From Benthortus sp964440495 (GTDB taxonomy: Archaea; Thermoproteota; Nitrososphaeria_A; Caldarchaeales; Wolframiiraptoraceae): DNA of 50,164 nucleotides. Where the stretch lies: NCBI GenBank assembly GCA_964440495.1, contig CAYTSD010000007.1, positions 1-50,164 on the forward strand, read 5' to 3'. The translations under genes and the position numbers were made by a program. Position 1 is the first letter of the stretch, and every line of letters begins with the position of its first letter. A model generated the notes under the pieces. It saw only the letters and a program-made list of their open reading frames with translations. It was not told the origin of the DNA and made no database searches. Shown piece by piece: positions 6,631 through 13,409 of the stretch.

Positions 6631-8391
6631 ATGGAGTCTGGGGAGAGGAGCGCCGAAGTCCAGGAGGCCGAGACGGAGGCTAGGGCGACCTACATCCGAG
6701 AAGTAATCCTAGAGAACTTCATGAGCCACGAGTATAGCAGGGTCCCCCTAAAGCCTGGGGTCAACCTAATAACAGGGCCTAACGGCTCAGGGAAATCCTC
6801 CATCCTACTCGGGATAGCCGTGGCCCTTGGACAGACCTACACCGATAGGAGTGAGAGGTTAAGCGACCTGATAAGGAGGGGTGAGAAGGCTGCAAGAGTA
6901 TCGGTAATCTTCGACAACAGGGAGATTGATGGAAGGCGTCCAATACCCTGGCTTAACTCCGACCAACTCGTGGTAACACGCTACCTTAAGCGGAGCGGAG
7001 ATTACTGGCACTACATTAACAACAGGTTCAAGACGAAGGCGGAGGTGGGGCATCTCCTCCAGCAGCTTGGAATAAACCCGAACAACATGCTAATCATAAT
7101 GCATCAGAACATGATTGAACAGTTTGCAGCCAAGTCAAGCGTGGAGAAGCTGAGGATGGTTGAGGACGCTGTAGGTGCATCACAGTTTAGGAGAAGGATA
7201 CTTGAAGCAGAGGCGAAGCTCAGAGACCTACAGACACAGGAGAAGAGCCTGAAACGTGCGCTCGAAGAGGCTAAGGCCGCCGTAGATTATTGGCGTGAAG
7301 AATATGAGAAGCTTGTAACTAAGAGGAAGCTTGAGGAGGAGAAGAGGAAACTTGAACTTGAGTACGCGTGGGCAGAGGTCGCTGAAACCGAGTCTGGAAT
7401 AAAGAGGATTGAGGACAAGATTGAGGCGCTGAAGATCGAGGAGAAGAAGCTTAAAGCTGAGGTGGAGTTCCATGACGCTGAGGCAGCGAGAATCCGTTCA
7501 GAGATAATCGACCTATTCCTCGCAGCAAGAAGAGGAGAGGAGGTACAGTTAGATGAATTCGAGAACAAGCTTAACATAATGGTTGATGAAAGCGTCTCCT
7601 CAGGCGTAGCACGTTTTAGACTCAAGCTTAACGAGTCGGAGTCGAAGCGCCTCTCCTATGAGATGCGTAGGCTTGAAACCGAGTTAAGGGAGAGAGTTAG
7701 GAAGGCCGCCGCAATCGGTGAGAGGGTTGAGACTAGGAGGAAGCCCGCTGAAGTACTGGAAGACATTAAGGCAATCTCACTTAAGATAGCCTCTCTAGGC
7801 GACGTATCCGAGGAAGCAGAGGACATGTATTTGGTTGCCGACTCACGGTATAGGGAGACAGAGGTTAGAGCTGAGGAAGTTGAGGAGAATCTTAGGGAAG
7901 CCCTCGCAGAAGTTGAACGCAGAAAAGAAAACTGGAGAAACTTCCTCAGAAACCTTGTCGCAGATGTCGAGCCGAAATTTAACGCGATACTCTCAAGCGC
8001 CGACGGCGCAGGTAAGATAATTCTGAGAGGACTTGAAGACCCTGAGAAGGCGAGTCTAGAGCTTTACGTTGGGTTCCGTGGAGTTGAGCCCGCACTCCTC
8101 GACGCACATACCCACAGCGGCGGAGAGAGAATAGTCGGCACCCTAGCATTTCTTCTCGCCCTCCAGAAATACGTGAAATCACCCTTCAGAGCAGTAGACG
8201 AATTCGATGTCCACCTCGACCCACTTAATAGGGAACGTATGGTTAAGCTTCTCCTAAGCTCCGCAAAGAGCGAGGAAAACGTTCAATACATCATAATCAC
8301 GCCAGGTCGAATCCCGGTCGAGGAGGGAATGAACATCCTCGTTGTACAGAATGTTGGCGGAAGATCGAGCATAGGGAGGTATAGGCCGTGA
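6631..8391 (+). CDS. Short SMC5/6-like ATPase
   Basis: 586 residues from ATG 6631 (an in-frame GTG at 6616 adds five). Walker A GPNGSGKSS is at 49-57 and Q-loop Gln159 lies in MHQNMIEQFAAKS, followed by EDAVGASQFR, which resembles SMC5. Two charged coiled-coil arms cover about 185-300 and 335-440. The signature SGGER is at 496-500 and Walker B FRAVDEFDVHLDP at 519-531; DEFDV is typical of SMC6 and LDPLNRERM is closer to SMC5. The late QYIIITP segment (552-558) also matches SMC5/6. The link between the arms is only about 40 residues, far too short for a normal SMC hinge, and the protein is about half the usual SMC length. It overlaps the next gene by four bases (GTGA). Rad50/RecN-like proteins are the alternative, but the head motifs and partner genes favour SMC5/6. 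Confidence 0.85.
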   Translation: MESGERSAEVQEAETEARATYIREVILENFMSHEYSRVPLKPGVNLITGPNGSGKSSILLGIAVALGQTYTDRSERLSDLIRRGEKAARVSVIFDNREIDGRRPIPWLNSDQLVVTRYLKRSGDYWHYINNRFKTKAEVGHLLQQLGINPNNMLIIMHQNMIEQFAAKSSVEKLRMVEDAVGASQFRRRILEAEAKLRDLQTQEKSLKRALEEAKAAVDYWREEYEKLVTKRKLEEEKRKLELEYAWAEVAETESGIKRIEDKIEALKIEEKKLKAEVEFHDAEAARIRSEIIDLFLAARRGEEVQLDEFENKLNIMVDESVSSGVARFRLKLNESESKRLSYEMRRLETELRERVRKAAAIGERVETRRKPAEVLEDIKAISLKIASLGDVSEEAEDMYLVADSRYRETEVRAEEVEENLREALAEVERRKENWRNFLRNLVADVEPKFNAILSSADGAGKIILRGLEDPEKASLELYVGFRGVEPALLDAHTHSGGERIVGTLAFLLALQKYVKSPFRAVDEFDVHLDPLNRERMVKLLLSSAKSEENVQYIIITPGRIPVEEGMNILVVQNVGGRSSIGRYRP

Positions 8392-9155
8392 AGAGCCTTG
8401 GAAGAGAGGTTACTAGAGAAGAGTTGGAGCGAATCATAAAGATATGTGAGAATATTGAGAAGATGGGGTTAGACCCGTTCACGGTAAATATCAGAGAACT
8501 CTTGGAGAGGCTGAGGAGAATGCTTGAGGAGAATCCAAGCCTCGACCACTATGTTCTAGACGCTGAGACACTTTACCGAATTGCGGCGCTAATTGCTTTC
8601 CAGCATAGGTGGATTGAGGAGAAGGCTAAGGCCCTCTTCATAGACTCGCAGATGATTTCAACGAGGATTGCGGCCATGGATAAGAAGGAGCTTATCCAAG
8701 CGTTCCTAAAGGCTTGGAGACCCATAGTGTCAATCGAGCAGCTTACTTCTCAGAGGCTCCAGCAAGGTCTAGAACATTTTCTCAGCCTCCCTCCAAGAGC
8801 CGAGGGAAGACAGTATGGATGGAAGCTCACCGACAAGGAGTATGAGATGGCTGAAGCTAGACTCAAGCTTGAAAGCAGGCTGATGGAGGAGAAGATGAAG
8901 CAGCTTCATAGAGAGCTCTTGGAGAGGGCTGAGAAAAGCGGTGGAGAGGTTGATTACTGGGAGTTCGTAGGAGGTGAAAGCCTTGAGGAAGTCTTCGAGA
9001 GAGCGTATGTTCTCAGCTTCCTCATAACGGAGGGCTACGCCGAGCTTAGACGCAACCCGCTGAAAGGTGAGGTCAAGATTATACCGAATAGGATGCGGGT
9101 TGAACGTAGGTCTCCAACATCCCTTGTAATAGCTATTGGGGGTGAGGGTGGATGA
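8388..9155 (+). CDS. Kleisin-like partner of the SMC-like ATPase
   Basis: 255 residues from GTG 8388. The N-terminal helical region has a GLDPFTVNIRELLERL segment (about 27-42), reminiscent of the DPWDI...L pattern of ScpA-type kleisins, followed by DAETLYRIAALIAFQ. A charged middle region (about 140-185) leads to a C-terminal winged-helix-like segment (about 190-240: VDYWEFVGG, then AYVLSFLITEGYAEL). This head-binding N-terminus, linker and C-terminal winged helix are what a kleisin needs to bridge two ATPase heads. Assignment is by pattern and context, not by a strong motif. It is coupled by four-base overlaps to the SMC-like gene before it and the KITE-like gene after it. Confidence 0.65.
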   Translation: MKSLGREVTREELERIIKICENIEKMGLDPFTVNIRELLERLRRMLEENPSLDHYVLDAETLYRIAALIAFQHRWIEEKAKALFIDSQMISTRIAAMDKKELIQAFLKAWRPIVSIEQLTSQRLQQGLEHFLSLPPRAEGRQYGWKLTDKEYEMAEARLKLESRLMEEKMKQLHRELLERAEKSGGEVDYWEFVGGESLEEVFERAYVLSFLITEGYAELRRNPLKGEVKIIPNRMRVERRSPTSLVIAIGGEGG

Positions 9156-9721
9156 GCAGCGAGGAACGGATGTCGAGGAAACTCATGATAGCCGCCACGA
9201 TGCTTCTCTTCCGCAGCCATAGAAGACCCGGGGTTCGAGGATGGGAGCTCAGACACAGGCTTGGAAAGAACTACATGAAGGTAATCGACATACTGAACTC
9301 GAGGCTCAACCAACTAGGCTTAAGGATAAAGACCGTGTTTGAAGAGGGTGAGGAGAACAACCTCGAGAAAGCAAGATTCTACGTTGTCTTGGCTCACCCG
9401 CTTACGATGTCAGACCTAGTTACAGCTGGATGGAGGATAGATGAGGTCGCCGCCCTCGCAGCAGCCCTCTCAATCCTCTCAAGCAGGGGTGGGAAAGCCC
9501 CCCTAAGAGACATCATAGAGGTTTTGGAGACGAAGTTTCCGAAATGGAAGGCTGAAGCCTATATTGAGAGGGCGATTAGGAGAGGCTACCTAAGCAAGAC
9601 CGATGAAGACGTGGTCACGATGGGGTGGAGAACCAGGGTGGAGCTAGACCAGAAATCCCTACTCAAAGCCATACTAGAAGCCCAGCCAACCAGCAGCGGA
9701 GAGAAGGAAGAAAAAGCTTAA
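9152..9721 (+). CDS. KITE-like tandem winged-helix protein (Nse3/MAGE- or ScpB-like)
   Basis: 189 residues from ATG 9152. It appears to hold two winged-helix units: about 10-82 (LGKNYMKVIDILNSRLNQLG, then FYVVLAHPL) and about 88-165 (DEVAALAAALSILSSRGGKA, then a helix and GYLSK). The stretch ending MGWRTRVELDQKSLLKAIL resembles the end of the MAGE homology domain (WGPRA...E..K.L). KITE proteins bind kleisins next to SMC heads; ScpB and Nse1/Nse3 are known examples. The position as third gene of an SMC-kleisin operon supports this strongly. The C-terminal tail is Ser/Glu/Lys-rich and probably disordered. Confidence 0.65.
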   Translation: MSSEERMSRKLMIAATMLLFRSHRRPGVRGWELRHRLGKNYMKVIDILNSRLNQLGLRIKTVFEEGEENNLEKARFYVVLAHPLTMSDLVTAGWRIDEVAALAAALSILSSRGGKAPLRDIIEVLETKFPKWKAEAYIERAIRRGYLSKTDEDVVTMGWRTRVELDQKSLLKAILEAQPTSSGEKEEKA

Positions 9722-9768
9722 GACCCGAGACAGCAATCTTCCAGATGCGGCGTGCGGCCTACAGTAAG

Positions 9769-9830
9769 GAGGGGATGATGCGGCACCCCTGCTGACTGAA
9801 GCTTGATGAGACTCTCGATCACTGACCCTC
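9769..9830 (+). ncRNA. Candidate C/D box guide sRNA
   Basis: In order: C box ATGATGC (9775-9781, six of seven consensus bases), D' box CTGA (9796-9799, or 9792-9795), C' box TTGATGA (9803-9809) and D box CTGA (9822-9825). The C'-to-D guide is 12 nt and the C-to-D' spacer 10-14 nt, both as in archaeal C/D sRNAs. The flanks 9769-9773 (GAGGG) and 9826-9830 (CCCTC) pair to give the terminal stem. The RNA would guide 2'-O-methylation; I could not identify the rRNA or tRNA targets. It lies in the 156-base gap after the SMC-like operon. Confidence 0.55.
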
Positions 9831-9877
9831 TCTTCAGGAATCTATTTTTATCTCAGGTATTTCTTATGGAGGCTTAG

Positions 9878-10454
9878 ATGAGGTTGAGCGCTCTTGATAG
9901 GTTGAGGAAGCCTGAGGGAAGAGTCTTGGAGGGTGGGAGAGGTAGAGCCGCCGTCGTCGCGATTCTGAACCTCGAGGAGCCGTCGGACCCTGAGATACTC
10001 TTCGTCGTTAGGAGGATATCGAGCCGGGACCTCTGGTCGGGTGAGGTCGCCTTCCCAGGCGGGATGTGGATGGAGGGGGATAGGGATATTCTGGAGACGG
10101 CTGCTCGTGAGCTTTGGGAGGAGACTGGGATGAGGCTTGGAGAAGACGCAAAGGTTCTCGGAGTCCTAGATGAGGTAGCTCCCTCCAATATGCCTCAGCT
10201 CAAGGTTACACCCTTCCTAGCCGAAGCCAAGGGGAGACCTAGAATCAAGCTGGGAGAGGAGCTCGCATCCTATTTCTGGGCTAGGGCTAGCAGTCTAGAG
10301 CCTACCGAGAAGATTCGAAGAGACTCGAATGGAGGCTACAGGGTTTTTCCAGGTTTTCGATNNNNNNNNNNTTAGATACTCTGCTTGGGTTATCTGGGGT
10401 GTAACGGGGAGAATCCTAAAACAGATACTAGAGTTACTCGGTAGGCGATTCTAG
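9878..10454 (+). CDS. Nudix hydrolase, CoA pyrophosphatase-like, interrupted by an assembly gap
   Basis: The N-terminal 161 codons are intact. The Nudix box is in the form used by the CoA-pyrophosphatase branch: SGEVAFPGG, then GD and the catalytic AARELWEETGM helix at about 85-90. The Ns interrupt the gene after Arg161. After them, in another nominal frame, the bases encode RYSAWVIWGVTGRILKQ and end at TAG 10452-10454, which is the expected IWG...RIL C-terminus of the same family. Joining the two pieces with no missing residue gives about 186 aa, a normal length. The product likely hydrolyses nucleoside diphosphate derivatives. It stands alone after the sRNA candidate. Confidence 0.88.
10362..10371. 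other. Assembly gap (10 N)
   Basis: Ten Ns inside the Nudix gene. The protein reads through correctly if GAT before and GAT after the gap are the same three bases, so the gap is probably a scaffold placeholder with little or no missing sequence. Confidence 0.95.
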
Positions 10455-10561
10455 TTTTTCTAAGTTTCTCAACATATTCTCAGAGTAATTCGAAGTATTT
10501 CTAGAATAGGAAGTGCTAAAAGCGTGTAGTTAGCATTGTTTTTCGGTGTTGAGGGGTGTGG

Positions 10562-10654
10562 ATGCGTAACCGCTTCACCGTCAAGGTCTTCCTCCTCCTC
10601 GCAGTCGAGCTAGCCCTACTCACAGTCCTAATTCTAACAGGCTTCTTCATGTAA
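10562..10654 (+). CDS. Small single-pass membrane peptide
   Basis: 30 residues, ATG 10562 to TAA 10652-10654. Five basic/polar residues (MRNRFTVK) are followed by about 20 hydrophobic residues, giving one membrane helix with the positive end inside. A GAGGGGTG sequence five to ten bases upstream is a good ribosome-binding site. It precedes a DUF350-like membrane protein on the same strand, though 200 bases and a separate TATA box lie between. It is too short for family assignment. The rest of 10455-10856 holds a T-rich stretch just after the Nudix stop, two small inverted repeats and the promoter of the next gene. Confidence 0.5.
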   Translation: MRNRFTVKVFLLLAVELALLTVLILTGFFM

Positions 10655-10703
10655 GAGCCTCAGCAACACGATAAAGCTGGGCATGAATTATGGATAGAGA
10701 TTT

Positions 10704-10742
10704 TTAGAGAAGAGCGTGCTCTAAGGCTGGAAGAATATTCCA
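10704..10742. repeat. Two short inverted repeats upstream of the DUF350-like gene
   Basis: TTAGAG (10704-10709) pairs with CTCTAA (10719-10724), and TGGAA (10728-10732) pairs with TTCCA (10738-10742) around a GAATATTC palindrome. They lie 80-120 bases before the TATA box of the gene at 10857 and could be regulator sites or weak hairpins. Confidence 0.3.
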
Positions 10743-10823
10743 ACCATGGGCTTTAAAGAAGGGTAAAGACCTAGGTAATGCTCCCAGCCCCGTTGAGGAA
10801 TCGTCGGAGACCCTGGGAAATTA

Positions 10824-10830
10824 TTTATAA
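10824..10830 (+). promoter_or_regulatory. TATA box for the DUF350-like gene
   Basis: TTTATAA is 27-33 bases before the ATG at 10857, giving an essentially leaderless mRNA. There is no Shine-Dalgarno sequence before that ATG, which agrees. Confidence 0.55.
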
Positions 10831-10856
10831 GCCGGAGATCGGGTCAAAAATTCGTT

Positions 10857-11396
10857 ATGCTGCTTCAGGAGCTACCCTTAAACCCAACCATGCCGCCTAC
10901 AAGCGACCCAGCCATCTTCTTCGTGGACCTCGTATGGACCCTGATAAGAAGTATCGTAACCTTCCTACTATGCTTCGTCCTCGGTCTCGCAGGGGTCAAG
11001 CTCCTAGACAAGATTACGCCGAAGATAAAGGAGATCGAGATGGTTAGGGGCAAGCCTGTTCCAACAGCCCTCTTCGCCGCAGGTTTCCTAATTTTTCTCG
11101 GACTAATATTCTATGCCTCGGTGATATCGCCCCTCCCGATAGGTATTGTGACTGGGCTAGGCTACACAGTTACTCCAGCTCAGCTCTTAGCCTACAAGCT
11201 GATAACCCTCTTAGCCGGGCTGGCGATATCGCTACTCTTCGCCATATTCTTTTACAGGATAATGGCTGAGATCGAGCCCTTCGGGATAGACTTAGACGAC
11301 GTACAGAAGGAGCCTGTGGCTGTCGGGATATACATCTTCGGATACCTAGTCTTCCTAGGACTGATATTCTTCACAGCGCTTGTTCTCCCAGTCTAG
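10857..11396 (+). CDS. DUF350-like integral membrane protein with internal duplication
   Basis: 179 residues with four predicted membrane helices. Two halves are related: the first has GVKLLDKITP, then GKPVPTALFAAGFLIFLGLIF; the second has FYRIMAEIEPFG, then KEPVAVGIYIFGYLVFLGLIF. This is the DUF350 (YjfL-type) pattern occurring twice. The function of DUF350 proteins is not established. The gene ends in a four-base convergent overlap with the metalloprotease gene, so the two are not co-transcribed. Confidence 0.75.
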   Translation: MLLQELPLNPTMPPTSDPAIFFVDLVWTLIRSIVTFLLCFVLGLAGVKLLDKITPKIKEIEMVRGKPVPTALFAAGFLIFLGLIFYASVISPLPIGIVTGLGYTVTPAQLLAYKLITLLAGLAISLLFAIFFYRIMAEIEPFGIDLDDVQKEPVAVGIYIFGYLVFLGLIFFTALVLPV

Positions 11397-13105
11397 CCAA
11401 CCTTAGCGCCGCATCTCCAACAATACCTAACACCTGGATAGAGAGGGGCGCCACAGACGGGGCAGTACTGGTAGCTTACCGACGGAGGTGGAGGCGGGGG
11501 CGGAGCAGCCCTCCTCCTAACTGATATCACGAACGCCGCCGCTATCAATACAGCTATCACTAGGATTATGAAGACCCAGACATCACCCCCAGCAGGTTTA
11601 GGAGCAACCGCTGTAGTAATCGTCCTAACGCTCGTAACGGTCCCCGTTACCGTGGTTACAGTGCCAGCGATCGATGTCGTTACCGTAGAGACATGGGTCT
11701 CCGTGACAGTCGTCGTAGTTGTTGTAGTTACTGCACCTTTGCCTCCAAGCGCCTCAGGAGAGCTTGCTAACCTTATCTTGAAGACACCGCGAGACTCGTC
11801 GTAGGATAGTACCCTGATTCCGAACTTATCCTCCTCGCTCCAGAAAACAGGGTTCTCGAAGTTCAGGACGAACTTACGCCACTTATAGGTTTTGTGATCA
11901 TTAAATGGTGCGTCAAGCTTCACGCACATACTCCACATGTTAAAATCGTTTTCCCATTGTTTACAAGCTTCAGGCGTATTCGGGTTCGCGTCATAGAACT
12001 TTACCATGAAATTGTCTTCAACAGTTTTTGGAAGGGTTTTATCGACCTTAAACACCAAGACTCCCTCACCTGGAAGATTGACGTCGTGTCCCGCCCGCCT
12101 CCTAGCATGTATGAAGTAGTAGTGGTTTGGGTCTCCTGGAATATTTACGAGAACCGCTTTCAATCCTTCAGTATTGTCTAACGTGTAGAGCTCGACCTCA
12201 TCGTTTACAGGTATTGTATAGATTTTTGGTTCAACCCAACCCAAGATATACTTGCTCCATCCGTCTATGTCTGCGCCTATGAATGCTCCAGCATCCATGT
12301 TTGACCAGAACCCTGCCTCAGAGCCCTTCGAGTAACCATCCTCAGCATAGACATATAGGTCTGGGATTCCGTTGCTGTGGGTGAACTCATGTATCATAAC
12401 ATGCATATCTTCTTCTTCCGAGACTGTCTCGACACCATAGATTGCGTGCCACCCACCGCTTCTATCAGGTAGGTAGAGGAGACCCTTAAGCTCTTCTAGG
12501 GCTTGTGGTGGAAGCTTCTTGACGGCGGGGCCTAGACAGTAGCAGTGGCTCCAAATATCGTTAGCGTTGTCTGTCACTGCTTCATCGCCTCCAGCGTGAA
12601 TCAATATTATGTGCGTGTATTCTCCGAAGTCGAGGTCGGTTTTCCGGTAAATGTAGGTAAAGACCGATACATAGTATTCGACTATTTTCTTGGGATCGTC
12701 TCCTCTCTGAGCTCCCGATGCTGGTGAGCCATAGTAAGAGTATGGGCGCGGCAGGGTTACCGGATATGGGTACATGTAGTAGTCTATTGTCATCTTACCA
12801 TAGGAGGACTCCTCAAACCATTTCTTGACCGCCTCAACCATATTAGCTAACTTATCGGTAGAGCTTCTGAGCTTCACGTCGCTGAACTCCACCATGAGGA
12901 CAAGAGTCTTCTGAGGCCCAACCACAGGTCTAGGCTCCCAAGGAACCCATGGATGAGATACTTGCCGGGTCCTGTATGAGAGGGGGAACCCGCATAGGTT
13001 GAACTGGTTTGGGGATTGCTCCTGTCTAGGGGATACGGCGGCTACAGATGTTAGGAGGAGCGCTGTTAGAAGTATGAATATGGTTAGGATGCTTACCTTC
13101 TTCAT
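11393..13105 (-). CDS. Secreted, membrane-anchored M6-type metalloprotease with C-terminal zinc ribbon
   Basis: 570 residues from ATG 13103-13105, chosen because it begins a good signal peptide (MKKVSILTIF plus hydrophobic core) and overlaps the upstream stop as ATGA. The zinc motif HEFTHSNGIPDLY near residue 240 fits HExxHxxGxPD of the immune-inhibitor-A/M6 family. A long Thr/Val-rich stalk (about 455-510) precedes a membrane helix, a basic RRR stop-transfer, a run of seven prolines and a CPVC...CWRC zinc ribbon. The catalytic part should face outside and the zinc ribbon the cytoplasm. That tail is unusual for a protease. The small membrane protein gene at 13102-13401 is probably co-transcribed. 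Confidence 0.85.
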   Translation of the reverse strand: MKKVSILTIFILLTALLLTSVAAVSPRQEQSPNQFNLCGFPLSYRTRQVSHPWVPWEPRPVVGPQKTLVLMVEFSDVKLRSSTDKLANMVEAVKKWFEESSYGKMTIDYYMYPYPVTLPRPYSYYGSPASGAQRGDDPKKIVEYYVSVFTYIYRKTDLDFGEYTHIILIHAGGDEAVTDNANDIWSHCYCLGPAVKKLPPQALEELKGLLYLPDRSGGWHAIYGVETVSEEEDMHVMIHEFTHSNGIPDLYVYAEDGYSKGSEAGFWSNMDAGAFIGADIDGWSKYILGWVEPKIYTIPVNDEVELYTLDNTEGLKAVLVNIPGDPNHYYFIHARRRAGHDVNLPGEGVLVFKVDKTLPKTVEDNFMVKFYDANPNTPEACKQWENDFNMWSMCVKLDAPFNDHKTYKWRKFVLNFENPVFWSEEDKFGIRVLSYDESRGVFKIRLASSPEALGGKGAVTTTTTTTVTETHVSTVTTSIAGTVTTVTGTVTSVRTITTAVAPKPAGGDVWVFIILVIAVLIAAAFVISVRRRAAPPPPPPPSVSYQYCPVCGAPLYPGVRYCWRCGAKVG

Positions 13106-13401
13106 GAGACCCCCACCGGTGCGAGACCCCCTGCATTCCCCCATGAGACCTCGTCACGTAATGCTTCACAGGCATACCTGACATACATGTAGGAGTATAT
13201 TATTAGGAGGACTGCTTGTGCCGCCAACACGGCTCCAAACCCCATATGTATCAAAGCCCCAGCTCCATAAGAGTGTATCCAAAGAAGGATTAAGCCTGCT
13301 ACTAAGCCGAGTGTCCTCCAAGGAACGCTAACCTTCCCGGTAACCGCCAAGAAAAGGGTCGGAATACCTAATGAGAAGAAGCAGGCGCTAATGTATGTCA
13401 T
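13102..13401 (-). CDS. Small integral membrane protein
   Basis: 99 residues with three predicted membrane helices (about 5-20, 28-44 and 52-72) and a short polar tail. No family recognised. Its TGA overlaps the start of the M6 protease gene (ATGA), so translation of the two is likely coupled and the proteins may work together at the membrane. It begins eight bases after the glyA stop on the same strand. Confidence 0.65.
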   Translation of the reverse strand: MTYISACFFSLGIPTLFLAVTGKVSVPWRTLGLVAGLILLWIHSYGAGALIHMGFGAVLAAQAVLLIIYSYMYVRYACEALRDEVSWGNAGGLAPVGVS

Positions 13402-13409
13402 CCCGGCTC

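Noticed and set aside
11568..11804. Plus-strand open frame rich in Val/Thr opposite the M6 protease stalk
   Set aside because: It is the complement of the low-complexity Thr/Val stalk and shows no start signal or family features.
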